DNA of 64,000 bases, taken from positions 3,061,501 through 3,125,500 of the forward strand of contig NZ_CP097322.1 of assembly GCF_023515955.1 (NCBI RefSeq). The letters run 5' to 3'. Origin of the DNA: Streptomyces sp. RerS4 (GTDB taxonomy: Bacteria; Actinomycetota; Actinomycetes; Streptomycetales; Streptomycetaceae). This document shows, piece by piece, positions 55,071 to 63,711 of this stretch (positions within the stretch are counted from its first letter, which is position 1; each line of letters begins with the position of its first letter). The notes beneath the pieces are model-generated. The model did no database searches. It was not told where the DNA came from and was given only the letters and a program-made list of their open reading frames with translations. The position numbers were made by a program, and so were the translations under genes.

Positions 55071-57963
55071 GCGTCTCGACCGTCGCCTTGTCCACGGCCT
55101 CCTTGCCGAAGGGCCAGTCCAGCAGCTCGCCCTTGGCCCAGAGCGTCGTCTGGTCCGTGTAGTTGGAGTGGTAGGCGTGACCGGAGGCGCCGGTGAGGTT
55201 GATCCAGCGCGACTTGTCGAGGTCGTTGAGGTTGACGACCATCCGCATCGACGGCACCCAGGTGACGTCGTAGCCGCTGGCGGCGTTCCAGCCGGTCGCG
55301 TTGACGGTGGCCTCACCGCCGCCCAGGTTCCACGGGCCGCGGTTGAGGAGCCACTGCATGAAGCCGGGGCCCTCGGTGCCGATCGTCTGGTTCTTCAGCG
55401 TCAGCTGGTGCAGTCGACCCCAGCTCCAGGTGGACTGGTCCTTGCCGAGCTTGGCGGTCAGCTCCCAGCGGGCGTCCTCCATGGCCCGCGCGAACAGCTC
55501 GTCGCGGGTCGTGGTCTCCTTCTCGCCCAGCTTGCGGGCCGGCGACTTCCACCAGGGCGACTTCTCGTCCTTGACCAGCCGGCGGACCACCTCGAACCAG
55601 CGGTCGCCACCGTCGGGCTGCGCCGAGTCCGGGCCGCGCTGGCCGCATTCGCGGACGATGTCGGCGAGGTCGTCGTTGGGGCCGGTGGGCTCCTTGACGT
55701 TGACGCAGCTGCCGTCCACCCGCAGTTCCTTGGGCATCTTGTCGCCGAAGGAGAGCTTCAGGATGTTGCGCCACACCGCGTTGAAGTACGCGGCCGCCGC
55801 CGAGTCGGGCTCCTGCGTGTAGTTCCAGCCGTCGAGGAGCTTCTGCGCCGAGCGCACGTCCGGGTCGGAGACCTGGATCTTGGCCAGCATCGGGGTCAGC
55901 AGCGCGGCGATCTCGCTGCTGTTGTCCATCTGCATGGTGCGCATGTCGTCGGTGGAGATCTTGCCGTTGTCCTTGATCTTCGCCTCGATGAGGTCGTTGA
56001 TCCGCTGGCTGCGGGCGCCGTAGCCCCAGTCGGTGGTCAGGACGTACGGGTACTTGCCCGCGCCGGTGCCGGACTCGGTGACGGCCTGGTTGGCGGTGAC
56101 GATGTAGCCGCGGGCCGGGTTGAGCTCCCAGGGCATCTCGCTCTGCGGGATGTAGCCCGCGTTGCCGTCCTTGCCGCCCTTCCAGGCGTACTTCGGGTCC
56201 CAGCCGGGCGCCGGCATGCGGCCGTCGCCCTGGGTGCGGATCGGGATGCGACCCGGGGCCTGGTAGCCGATGTTGCCGGTGGCGCCCTTGTTGTCGGCGT
56301 AGATCAGGTTCTGCGAGGGGACCTCGAAGTCGGCGGCCGCGGCGCGGAAGGCGTTGAAGTCCTTCGCGCGGTTCAGCTTGAAGATCGCGTCCATCGACTT
56401 GCCGGGGTCCAGGGCGGTCCAGCGCAGGGCGATGGCGTAGCCGTTGCCGCGGTCGGGGGCGGAGCTGGGGACGGGGGCGCGGGTGCCGACCGTACCGAGT
56501 TCGTCGCTGCGGTCGGAGACCAGCGGTCCGTTGTTGGTGCTGCGGACGGTGATCTTCTTGCTCGCGCCGCCGGCGACCTTGATCTCCTCTTCGCGGACGG
56601 TGAAGGGGAGCGTCTTGTTGTCGTAGACGTATCCGTCGGGCTTGATCTGCTCCAGGTAGAGGTCGGTGACGTCGGCGCCGAGGTTGGTCAGGCCCCAGGC
56701 GATGTCGGTGTTGTGGCCGACGACCACGCCCGGCATGCCCGAGAAGGTGTAGCCGGCCACGTCGTACTGGCACTGCGCCGAGACCGCGCGGCAGTGCAGG
56801 CCCATCTGGTACCAGACCGAGGGCAGCTGCGGGGAGAGGTGCGGGTCGTTCGCGAGGAGCGGCTTGCCGGTGGTCGTGTACTTGCCGGAGATCACCCAGG
56901 AGTTCGAGCCGATGCCGCTGCCGTTGGGGCCGAGGATGGCGGGGATCTCGTCCAGGGTCTTGGCGAGGGAGGTGAGCTGCGTACGCAGGCCCGCGCCGGC
57001 GCCCTGGGCGGTGGAGTTGCCGGCGAGGCCGGTGCCGGTTCCCGTGCCGGTGCCGGTGCCGGTTCCGCCGGTGGCGTTGCCGGTTCCGTTGGCGCCCGTA
57101 CCCGTACCGGTGGAGCCGGTGCCGGTGCCCGTCGAGCCCGTGCCCGTGCCCGTGCCCGTGCCCGTACCCGTGCCGGTGGAGGCGCCGGGGGTGCCGGCCG
57201 GGGCGTACTTGCCGCCCGCGACCGTGCCGCCCTCGACGATCGGCTTGTTCCGGTCGAAGGGGTACGGCGGGTACAGCTCGTCGATCTGCTGCTGCGAGAG
57301 CGAGGAGGCCATCAGCGAGCGGTCGATCTCGTCCTGCATGTTGCCGCGCAGGTCCCAGGCCATGGCCTTGAGCCAGGCCACCGAGTCGACCGGCGTCCAC
57401 TGCTCGGGCGCGTAGCCGTCGCTGATCTTCAGGGCGGCGTGCTCGACGGAGAGGTCCTTGCCGGACTTCCCCTTCAGGTACGCGTTGACCCCGTCGGCGT
57501 AGGCCTGGAGGTACTTCTTCGTCTCGGGTGAGAGCTTGGTGTCGTACTCGGCCTGCGCGACCTGACGCCAGCCCAGCGTGCGCAGGAAGGCGTCGGTCTC
57601 CACCTGGCCGGAGCCGAACATCTCCGACAGGCGGCCGGAGGTCATGTGGCGGCGTACGTCCATCTCCCAGAACCGGTCCTGCGCGTGGACGAAGCCCTGC
57701 GCGCGGAAGAGGTCCTCGTCGTTGTCGGCGTAGAGCTGGGGGATCCCGTGCTCGTCGCGCTTGACGTCGACGGTCCCGGTCAGGCCGGGGACCTTGAGGG
57801 AGCCGGTGGTCTGCGGGAAGGAGGCGCGCACGGTGTCCACGCTCCAGTACGCGCCGTAGCCGAGGCCCGCCAAGAGCGCCAGGACCATGACGAGCACGAG
57901 CAGGCGTGCGCGTGCGCGTCGTCCCTTCTTCTTGACGGGAGGTCCGGATTCTGTGGCGGGCAT
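55054..57963 (-). CDS. Penicillin acylase family (Ntn) hydrolase with a TG-repeat linker
   Basis: 969 aa. A membrane anchor near the N-terminus (LLVLVMVLALLAGLGYGAYW) places it outside. The self-cleavage site is Ser353 in GIGSNSWVISG, which becomes the N-terminal nucleophile of the beta chain. Just before it, about residues 260-312 form a Thr-Gly repeat coded by hexanucleotide repeats. Other landmarks are RDEHGIPQLYADNDEDLFRA and ANDPHLSPQLPSVWYQMGLH. Such enzymes cleave penicillins, acyl-homoserine lactones or other amides; the substrate is unknown. It is divergent from the antiporter gene. Confidence 0.92.
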   Translation of the reverse strand: MPATESGPPVKKKGRRARARLLVLVMVLALLAGLGYGAYWSVDTVRASFPQTTGSLKVPGLTGTVDVKRDEHGIPQLYADNDEDLFRAQGFVHAQDRFWEMDVRRHMTSGRLSEMFGSGQVETDAFLRTLGWRQVAQAEYDTKLSPETKKYLQAYADGVNAYLKGKSGKDLSVEHAALKISDGYAPEQWTPVDSVAWLKAMAWDLRGNMQDEIDRSLMASSLSQQQIDELYPPYPFDRNKPIVEGGTVAGGKYAPAGTPGASTGTGTGTGTGTGTGSTGTGTGSTGTGTGANGTGNATGGTGTGTGTGTGTGLAGNSTAQGAGAGLRTQLTSLAKTLDEIPAILGPNGSGIGSNSWVISGKYTTTGKPLLANDPHLSPQLPSVWYQMGLHCRAVSAQCQYDVAGYTFSGMPGVVVGHNTDIAWGLTNLGADVTDLYLEQIKPDGYVYDNKTLPFTVREEEIKVAGGASKKITVRSTNNGPLVSDRSDELGTVGTRAPVPSSAPDRGNGYAIALRWTALDPGKSMDAIFKLNRAKDFNAFRAAAADFEVPSQNLIYADNKGATGNIGYQAPGRIPIRTQGDGRMPAPGWDPKYAWKGGKDGNAGYIPQSEMPWELNPARGYIVTANQAVTESGTGAGKYPYVLTTDWGYGARSQRINDLIEAKIKDNGKISTDDMRTMQMDNSSEIAALLTPMLAKIQVSDPDVRSAQKLLDGWNYTQEPDSAAAAYFNAVWRNILKLSFGDKMPKELRVDGSCVNVKEPTGPNDDLADIVRECGQRGPDSAQPDGGDRWFEVVRRLVKDEKSPWWKSPARKLGEKETTTRDELFARAMEDARWELTAKLGKDQSTWSWGRLHQLTLKNQTIGTEGPGFMQWLLNRGPWNLGGGEATVNATGWNAASGYDVTWVPSMRMVVNLNDLDKSRWINLTGASGHAYHSNYTDQTTLWAKGELLDWPFGKEAVDKATVETLTLKP
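57029..57180 (-). repeat. Hexanucleotide microsatellite in the acylase gene
   Basis: Repeats of GGCACC/GGCACG/GGTACG type on the minus strand encode about 50 residues of alternating Thr and Gly, broken by Ser, Asn and Ala. The unit is a multiple of three, so length change keeps the frame. Confidence 0.85.
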
Positions 57964-58197
57964 CGCTGTCCTTAGAGGGGCAGGGTGGTCCTGGCAGTAC
58001 TGGGAGCAACCATAGGCGCAGGACCGCCCTCGTTGATCCGCCAGGGGTCGAGCTGCCGAGGACAGGGGTCGGCGGGCGTTTCACAATGTGAGGAGCGCGT
58101 CAAGGAATCGTCAATTATTAGGTAAGGTAACGAAGTAACTTGCCGACCGCGCCCGCGAGGATCGATCCGCTGCGGCGCTTCGAGGAAGGGCCGCCCG

Positions 58198-59703
58198 CTG
58201 ACTGTCCACACGCTCAATGAGCTTCTGCTGGTCTGCTCGCTCGTGCTGCTCGTCGCCGTGGCGGCGGTGCGCATCTCTTCACGCAGCGGTCTCCCCAGCC
58301 TGCTCATCTACCTCGGCATAGGCATAGCGATAGGCCAGGACGGCATAGGCAACGTCGTCTTCGACAACGCCGAACTGACCCAGGTCATCGGCTATGCCGC
58401 GCTCGTCGTGATCCTCGCCGAGGGCGGTCTGGGCACCAAGTGGAAAGAGATCAGGCCGGCGCTGCCGGCGGCGACCGTGCTGTCTTTGGTCGGCGTCGCG
58501 ATCAGTGTGGGCGTGACGGCGGCGGGCGCGCACTACCTCGTGGGGCTGGAGTGGCGCCAGGCGCTGCTGATCGGCGCGGTCGTCTCCTCGACGGACGCGG
58601 CGGCCGTCTTCTCGGTCCTGCGCAAGGTCCCGCTCCCCGCGCGGGTGACGGGCGTACTGGAGGCCGAGTCGGGCTTCAACGACGCTCCGGTGGTCATCCT
58701 GGTCGTGGCCTTCTCGACGGTCGGACCGGTGGACGAGTGGTACGTGCTGCTCGGCAAGATCGCGCTGGAGCTGACCATCGGCGCCGCGATCGGCCTGGCG
58801 GTGGGGTTCCTGGGGGCGTACGGACTGCGGCACGTGGCCCTGCCCGCCTCGGGTCTGTACCCGATCGCGGTGATGGCGATCGCGGTGACCGCGTACGCTG
58901 CCGGCGCGATGGCGCACGGCTCCGGCTTCCTCGCCGTGTACCTGGCGGCGATGGTGCTGGGCAACGCGAAGCTGCCGCACTGGCCGGCGACGCGGGGGTT
59001 CGCGGACGGGCTCGGCTGGATCGCGCAGATAGGCATGTTCGTGCTGCTGGGTCTGCTGGTGACCCCGCACGAGCTGGGGCACGACTTCTGGCCCGCTGTG
59101 ATCATCGGATTGGTGTTGACGATGGTGGCGCGGCCGCTGGAGGTCTTCGTCAGCCTGCTCCCGTTCCGCCTGCCGTGGCAGGAGAAGACCCTGATGTCGT
59201 GGGCGGGCCTGCGCGGCGCCGTGCCCATCATCCTGGCGACGATCCCGATGGTGTCGGGGATCGAGGGCAGCGACCGGGTCTTCAACATCGTCTTCGTGCT
59301 CGTCGTCGTCTACACGCTGGTCCAGGGGCCGACGCTGCCGTGGCTGGCGCGCAAGCTCAACCTCCGGGACACGGACGAGACCGCCGCCGACCTCGGGATC
59401 GAGTCGGCGCCGCTGGAGAAGCTGCGCGGTCACCTGCTGTCGTTCGCGATACCGGACGCCTCGCGGATGCACGGGGTGGAGGTCGGCGAGCTGCGCCTGC
59501 CGGCCGGGGCGTCGGTGACGCTGGTGGTGCGGGACGGGAAGAGCTTCGTACCGATGCCGACGACGGTGCTGCGGCGCGGTGACGAGCTGCTGGTGGTGGC
59601 GACGGATCCGGTGCGCGACGCGGCGGAGGCGCGCCTGCGCGCGGTGGCGCGCGGCGGCAAGCTCGCGGGGTGGCTGGGGACGGGTGGAGGGGCGCCGCTC
59701 TAG
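58198..59703 (+). CDS. CPA1-type cation (K+ or Na+)/proton antiporter with RCK-C domain
   Basis: 501 aa. About twelve helices with the ion site FNDAPVVILVV (ND motif) and GLRGAVPIILATIP, then a cytoplasmic RCK_C-like domain at about 400-480 (MHGVEVGELRLPAGASVTLV). CTG at 58198 is chosen as start: it lies 8 nt after GAGGAAGGG and restores the first helix (TVHTLNELLLVCSLVLLVAV), which the next GTG at 58243 would cut. A CTG start is unusual. It should exchange K+ or Na+ for protons. Confidence 0.85.
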   Translation: MTVHTLNELLLVCSLVLLVAVAAVRISSRSGLPSLLIYLGIGIAIGQDGIGNVVFDNAELTQVIGYAALVVILAEGGLGTKWKEIRPALPAATVLSLVGVAISVGVTAAGAHYLVGLEWRQALLIGAVVSSTDAAAVFSVLRKVPLPARVTGVLEAESGFNDAPVVILVVAFSTVGPVDEWYVLLGKIALELTIGAAIGLAVGFLGAYGLRHVALPASGLYPIAVMAIAVTAYAAGAMAHGSGFLAVYLAAMVLGNAKLPHWPATRGFADGLGWIAQIGMFVLLGLLVTPHELGHDFWPAVIIGLVLTMVARPLEVFVSLLPFRLPWQEKTLMSWAGLRGAVPIILATIPMVSGIEGSDRVFNIVFVLVVVYTLVQGPTLPWLARKLNLRDTDETAADLGIESAPLEKLRGHLLSFAIPDASRMHGVEVGELRLPAGASVTLVVRDGKSFVPMPTTVLRRGDELLVVATDPVRDAAEARLRAVARGGKLAGWLGTGGGAPL

Positions 59704-60169
59704 GCGGCACCCGGGTACGCGACGTGACTTTGTGTGACGAGAAAGCCGTGTGGGCGGCGTTTCTTTCGGCCACAGTTCGTCCGGAACGAAGATTTTCCGT
59801 TAGAACGCCGCTCTAATTTGGCCATTTTCGGTGGCATGTCGGCGCGATTGCCCCCATATCAAGGGGCATGGAATGCGAAGCTCCAGTTAATCGCAGGTGA
59901 AGACACGAGTTGTCAGGGTAATCACAGGGCGTGGTAGTGGATCGCCCTGTACGATGAAGGCACACCAGATCGAACCAACTCTGCCTGACGCAGAGCTGGC
60001 GCGACCGCAAAGCGGCCGTGGCACCCTCCCGCAGTGGGCGCCCAGGTATCACTCGGTTCTGCGCAAGAGGACAGCTCTCGGGGCTCCCACATGTACGGGT
60101 CGGTCGCTCACAAGGCGGCCCATCGTCCGCAGACGGGGACGCTCTACCAGGCAGCGGAAAGGCCAGGCC
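59704..60169. other. 466-bp region with a low-GC stretch and structured leader
   Basis: No convincing gene. The first 230 bp are clearly less GC-rich than the surroundings and hold TTAGA-N7-TCTAA (59800-59816). From about 59950 (TACGAT) a leader of some 200 nt precedes the MFS gene, with hairpins CTCTGC-N5-GCAGAG (59979-59995) and CCGC-AAA-GCGG (60005-60015). I see no match to a known riboswitch class. Confidence 0.5.
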
Positions 60170-61456
60170 GTGACATCCGCGGTCACGACCGACAAGTCCG
60201 CCACGTCCACCCGCCCCGGCTACGGGCAGCTCCTGCGCACGCCCGGCGCCCTCGGCTTCGTCCTCCCCGGCTTCGCCGCCCGCCTGCCCTTCGGCATGCT
60301 GACCATCAGCATCCTGCTGCTCGTGCAGCACGTGACCGGCTCCTACGGCGACGCCGGCATCGTCTCCGCCGTCACCGGCGTCTCGATGGCCCTCTTCGCC
60401 CCGGTCATGGGCAAGCTCACCGACCGCCGCGGCCAGAGCGCCGTCCTCGTGCCGGTCGTCCTCGTCCACGCCACCGCGGTCTCCGCTCTGACCGCGCTGG
60501 CGCTCCTCGGCGCCCCCCTGTGGGCGCTCGCGCTGGCCGCCGTCCCGGCCGGCGCATCCGTCCCGCAGGTCGGCCCGATGGTCCGCTCCCGCTGGGCCGC
60601 CAAGCTGGAGGGCTCGCCGCTGCTGCCGACGGCCGCCGCGTTCGAGTCCGTCACCGACGAGTTCACCTTCGTCGTCGGCCCCGTGCTCGCCACCGCGCTG
60701 TGCACCGGCATCCACCCTGCCGCCGGTCTCACCACCGAAGCGGCCCTGACGCTGCTCGGCGGCCTGTTCTTCGCCGCCCAGCGCGCCACCGAGCCGAAGG
60801 TCGTCGCCCCGGCGGCGAACGGCGAGAAGCACGCCTCCGCCCTGTCCTTCCCGGGCCTGCGTGTCCTGATCGTCGCGTTCCTCGGCATCGGCGCCGTCTT
60901 CGGCGGCATGCAGATCTCCCTCACCGCCTTCGCCGCCGAGATCGGCAACCCGGGCGCCAACGGCCTGCTCTACGGCATCTTCGCCGCGGGCAACATGATC
61001 GCCGGCATCGCCATGGGCGCCATCGCCTGGAAGATCGGCCCGCGCCGTCGCCTGATCCTCGGCTACATCGGCCTCACCGCAGCCGCCTCGCTCCTGTGGG
61101 CCGCGCACTCGGTGATCCTGATGGGCGCGCTCGGCCTGGTCGTCGGTCTGTGCATCGCGCCCGCGCTGATCACCGGCTACACCATGATCGAGCAGCTCAT
61201 CCCGGCCGCCGCGCGGACCGAGGCCTTCACCTGGCTGACCGGCGCCGTCGCCTTCGGGCAGGCCGTCGCCGTGATCCTGGCCGGCCGCCTGACGGACGCG
61301 CACGGGTCCTCGTACGGCTTCCTGGTGCCGCTGGTGGCGACCGCGCTCGCGCTGGCCACGCTGCTGACGCTGCGCGCGAAGCTGGCACCGGCCCGTGCGA
61401 CCCGCGTGATCGCGCGCGGCGAGGTGAGCCGCGAACTCGCCTCGGCCGGCAAGTGA
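60170..61456 (+). CDS. MFS transporter
   Basis: 428 aa with twelve predicted helices. Loop 2-3 holds the MFS signature GKLTDRRGQSAVLVP and the mid-loop has a variant in KIGPRRRLI. The substrate is unknown; the closest general type is small-molecule efflux. GTG at 60170 follows GGAAAGG at a proper distance and gives TSAVTTDKSATSTRPGYGQL; the much longer in-frame reading has no transporter character. A long structured leader precedes it and a hairpin follows. Confidence 0.85.
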   Translation: MTSAVTTDKSATSTRPGYGQLLRTPGALGFVLPGFAARLPFGMLTISILLLVQHVTGSYGDAGIVSAVTGVSMALFAPVMGKLTDRRGQSAVLVPVVLVHATAVSALTALALLGAPLWALALAAVPAGASVPQVGPMVRSRWAAKLEGSPLLPTAAAFESVTDEFTFVVGPVLATALCTGIHPAAGLTTEAALTLLGGLFFAAQRATEPKVVAPAANGEKHASALSFPGLRVLIVAFLGIGAVFGGMQISLTAFAAEIGNPGANGLLYGIFAAGNMIAGIAMGAIAWKIGPRRRLILGYIGLTAAASLLWAAHSVILMGALGLVVGLCIAPALITGYTMIEQLIPAAARTEAFTWLTGAVAFGQAVAVILAGRLTDAHGSSYGFLVPLVATALALATLLTLRAKLAPARATRVIARGEVSRELASAGK

Positions 61457-61482
61457 CGGGCGCATCGGCGCCCGCGCCGGCC

Positions 61483-61529
61483 GCTGCCTCTGCGGCAGGT
61501 GACGCATGTAACTCCTGCCGGGAGGCAGC
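61483..61529 (+). terminator. Long hairpin after the MFS gene
   Basis: Stem GCTGCCTCTGCGGCAGG / CCTGCCGGGAGGCAGC with one bulge and a 14-nt loop. It ends just before the -10 of the fmdB-like gene. Confidence 0.7.
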
Positions 61530-61535
61530 AGCGGC

Positions 61536-61577
61536 TACTATGGACGTTCATTAGCACTCGTCGAGCGAGAGTGCCAG
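61536..61577 (+). promoter_or_regulatory. Promoter -10 and CIRCE (HrcA) element before the FmdB-like gene
   Basis: TACTAT at 61536-61541 is a good -10. Ten bases later lies TTAGCACTC-N9-GAGTGCCAG (61551-61577). The left arm and spacer match CIRCE exactly and the right arm matches 7 of 9. CIRCE is bound by the heat-shock repressor HrcA and normally controls groES/groEL and dnaJ. Its place at the transcription start fits repression. Confidence 0.82.
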
Positions 61578-61587
61578 GAGGAAATTC

Positions 61588-61902
61588 GTGCCGACCTACC
61601 AGTACCAGTGCACCGAGTGCGGTGAGGGCCTTGAGGCCGTGCAGAAGTTCACCGATGACGCGCTGACCGTGTGCCCGAACTGCGACGGACGCCTGAAGAA
61701 GGTGTTCTCCGCCGTCGGCATCGTGTTCAAGGGCTCCGGTTTCTACCGGAACGACAGCCGTGGCGCGTCGTCGAGCAGCACGCCTGCCTCGAAGTCGTCC
61801 TCGTCGTCGTCCGCCACGTCCTCGACGACGTCGACGGCCGCTCCGGCCGCCTCGTCCTCCTCGACGTCGGCCGGCACGAGCAGCTCCACCTCGGCCGCCT
61901 GA
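61588..61902 (+). CDS. FmdB-type zinc-ribbon protein
   Basis: 104 aa. The N-terminal ribbon has Cys8, Cys11, Cys29 and Cys32 (YQCTECGE and TVCPNCDG), followed by KKVFSAVGIVFKGSGFY, a standard FmdB/CxxC_CXXC_SSSS family pattern. The last 45 residues are almost only Ser, Thr and Ala, as in that family. The role is unclear, perhaps regulatory or ribosome-linked. The GTG has AGGAGG upstream. The CIRCE element suggests heat-shock control. Confidence 0.9.
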   Translation: MPTYQYQCTECGEGLEAVQKFTDDALTVCPNCDGRLKKVFSAVGIVFKGSGFYRNDSRGASSSSTPASKSSSSSSATSSTTSTAAPAASSSSTSAGTSSSTSAA

Positions 61903-61950
61903 GGCTGACGCCAGAGGCAGTCGACCCGTGCGTTTCCCGTAAGGCCACGT

Positions 61951-61985
61951 GAGGCCCCGTACGCCCATGTGGGCTACGGGGCCTC
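61951..61985 (+). terminator. Terminator after the FmdB-like gene
   Basis: Stem GAGGCCCCGTACGCCCA / TGGGCTACGGGGCCTC with one bulge, ending before the -10 of the next gene. Confidence 0.8.
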
Positions 61986-61998
61986 CCGCATGCCCCGT

Positions 61999-62004
61999 TA
62001 GGGT
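61999..62004 (+). promoter_or_regulatory. -10 hexamer of leaderless MTA phosphorylase gene
   Basis: TAGGGT ends 6 nt before the ATG at 62011. Confidence 0.65.
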
Positions 62005-62010
62005 GGCGCC

Positions 62011-62844
62011 ATGGTGAACGCAGAGATCGGCGTAATCGGCGGTTCGGGCTTCTACTCCTTCCTGGAGGACGTCTCCGAGATCCAGGTCGAGACCCCGTAC
62101 GGCTCCCCGAGCGACTCGCTGTACGTGGGCGAGCTGGCCGGCCGTCAGGTGGCCTTCCTGCCGCGCCACGGAAGCAGCCACACCGTGCCGCCTCACAAGA
62201 TCAACTACCGGGCCAACCTGTGGGCACTGCGCTCCGTCGGCGTCCGCCAGGTGCTGGGCCCCTGCGCGGTCGGTGGCCTGCGGGCCGAGTACGGGCCGGG
62301 CACGCTGCTGGTGCCCGACCAGCTGGTCGACCGTACGAAGTCCCGTGCGCAGACCTTCTTCGACGGCGAGCCGCTGCCCGACGGCAGCGTCCCCAACGTC
62401 GTGCACACCACCTTCGCCGACCCGTACTGCCCCGTCGGGCGTTCCGTCGCCCTCGCGGCGGCGCGGGGCCGTGACTGGGAGCCGGTGGACGGCGGGACCA
62501 TGGTCGTCATCGAGGGGCCGCGGTTCTCGACGCGCGCCGAGTCGCGCTGGCACGCGGCGGCCGGCTGGTCGGTGGTCGGCATGACCGGGCATCCGGAGGC
62601 CGTCCTCGCGCGCGAGCTGGGGCTCTGCTACACGTCGATGGCCCTGGTCACGGACCTGGACGCGGGCGCCGAGACCGGTGAGGGCGTCTCGCACACGGAG
62701 GTGCTGAAGGTGTTCGGGGAGAACGTCGGCCGGCTGCGCGAGGTCCTCTTCGACGCGGTGGCGGCGCTTCCGCCGACGGATTCGCGCGACTGCCTGTGCA
62801 CGCACGCCCACGACGGCTGGGACCTGGGCATCGAGCTGCCGTAG
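62011..62844 (+). CDS. mtnP: S-methyl-5'-thioadenosine phosphorylase
   Basis: 277 aa. Phosphorolysis of methylthioadenosine to adenine and methylthioribose-1-phosphate in methionine salvage. IGVIGGSGFYSFLEDVSEIQ holds the phosphate-binding GGSG, FLPRHGSSHTVPPHKINYRA the conserved RHG, and VVIEGPRFSTRAES with MTGHPEAVLARELGLCY the purine site. A purine nucleoside with a different 5' group cannot be excluded as substrate. Transcription is probably leaderless. Confidence 0.92.
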   Translation: MVNAEIGVIGGSGFYSFLEDVSEIQVETPYGSPSDSLYVGELAGRQVAFLPRHGSSHTVPPHKINYRANLWALRSVGVRQVLGPCAVGGLRAEYGPGTLLVPDQLVDRTKSRAQTFFDGEPLPDGSVPNVVHTTFADPYCPVGRSVALAAARGRDWEPVDGGTMVVIEGPRFSTRAESRWHAAAGWSVVGMTGHPEAVLARELGLCYTSMALVTDLDAGAETGEGVSHTEVLKVFGENVGRLREVLFDAVAALPPTDSRDCLCTHAHDGWDLGIELP

Positions 62845-62931
62845 CGTGCCTGGCCGGCGCGGCGCTGCTGCTGACGCGGCCGGCACTCTGGGCTCCGGCG
62901 CGCCGTACGGCCACCCCTGAGGGTGACGGAG

Positions 62932-62940
62932 TTATCCACA
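62932..62940 (+). other. DnaA-box-like nonamer
   Basis: TTATCCACA, with a second CGTCCACAG 12 bp on. It matches the classical box but is isolated; such short sites occur by chance near many genes and no origin is implied. Confidence 0.35.
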
Positions 62941-62998
62941 ACCTGGGGATCGTCCACAGGCGCGGACGGGATCCGGCGAAAAAGCGGACGGTGGGAGA

Positions 62999-63020
62999 TG
63001 TCCGGGCGCCTGCCCGGACA
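62999..63020. terminator. Hairpin between mtnP and the SAF-like gene
   Basis: Perfect 9-bp stem TGTCCGGGC / GCCCGGACA with loop GCCT. It buries an in-frame ATG at 62998, so that start is unlikely for the next gene. Confidence 0.7.
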
Positions 63021-63051
63021 TCGGCTCTCGACCGACTCGGCGGTGACCGTC

Positions 63052-63588
63052 ATGTCCAGGACCTCTCCCTGCTCCCCCTGTTCTCCCTCTTCCCCCGCCT
63101 TCTCCTCCTCTACGTGTCCCCCCGCGCGGCCCGTCCCCCTCTTCCCCCCGCTCCGCGTGGGCCGGGGCGCGGGGCGGCTGCGCCGCGCGGTGCGACGGAG
63201 GCGGCGGGTCACCTCGGCCGGCTTGGCGGTGGTCGCGGCCGCCCTCGCGGTGGGCGGGACGGAGGCGCGGGCCTCGCGCGGCGCGCCGCCCGCGCCGGAG
63301 GTGAAGCCACCGCCGGCGGTGGTGCGGATGGTGTCGGCCCCGGTGCGCATCGCGGACGCGGCGACGGTGCGGCTGCTGCGCGCGGGAGATCGCGTGGACG
63401 TGGTGGCGGCGGAGCGTGGCGGTCCGCCGAAGGTGGTGGCGGCCGGGGCGCGCGTGGCCGAGGTGCCGGTCGCGGACAAGGACGGCGGGGACGGCGGGGC
63501 GCTGGTGGTGCTGTCCGTTCCCCGGGATACGGCGCGCGCTCTGGTGGGTGCGGGTGCTGTGGCGCGGCTGGCGGTGACGTTGTGCTGA
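63052..63588 (+). CDS. RcpC/CpaB-like (SAF-domain) membrane protein
   Basis: 178 aa from the ATG at 63052. A Ser/Pro/Cys-rich start, a basic RAVRRRRRVTSAG, one helix (LAVVAAALAVGGT) and then about 100 residues with VRMVSAPVRIADAATVRLLR, GDRVDVVAA and ALVVLSVPRDTARALVG, resembling the SAF/RcpC part of Flp-pilus proteins. Cys ends the protein. No tad pilus genes are adjacent, so the role is unclear. The start is uncertain: no strong ribosome site is seen. Confidence 0.65.
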   Translation: MSRTSPCSPCSPSSPAFSSSTCPPARPVPLFPPLRVGRGAGRLRRAVRRRRRVTSAGLAVVAAALAVGGTEARASRGAPPAPEVKPPPAVVRMVSAPVRIADAATVRLLRAGDRVDVVAAERGGPPKVVAAGARVAEVPVADKDGGDGGALVVLSVPRDTARALVGAGAVARLAVTLC

Positions 63589-63662
63589 TTCGTACAGAGG
63601 CCCAGTCACGTCACCTTGGCGTGGGCGACGATTGGACACGTCGTGCGTGGACTGCCGTAGTT

Positions 63663-63698
63663 TTCGGAACTGTTGGTTCCGTGTTGGGCAGTTCCGAA
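63663..63698 (+). promoter_or_regulatory. 10-bp inverted repeat in the mscL leader
   Basis: TTCGGAACTG / CAGTTCCGAA with a 16-nt loop. The right arm ends directly before the AAGGG ribosome site, so folding could influence translation start, or the dyad may be an operator. Confidence 0.55.
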
Positions 63699-63711
63699 GA
63701 AGGGCTCAGTG

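Noticed and set aside
59734..59937. 67-codon plus-strand ORF in the gap after the antiporter
   Set aside because: No ribosome site, no recognisable motif, and it crosses inverted repeats; better read as noncoding.
62932..62952. Replication origin suggested by a DnaA-like box
   Set aside because: Only one good nonamer, no box cluster and no dnaA or dnaN nearby.
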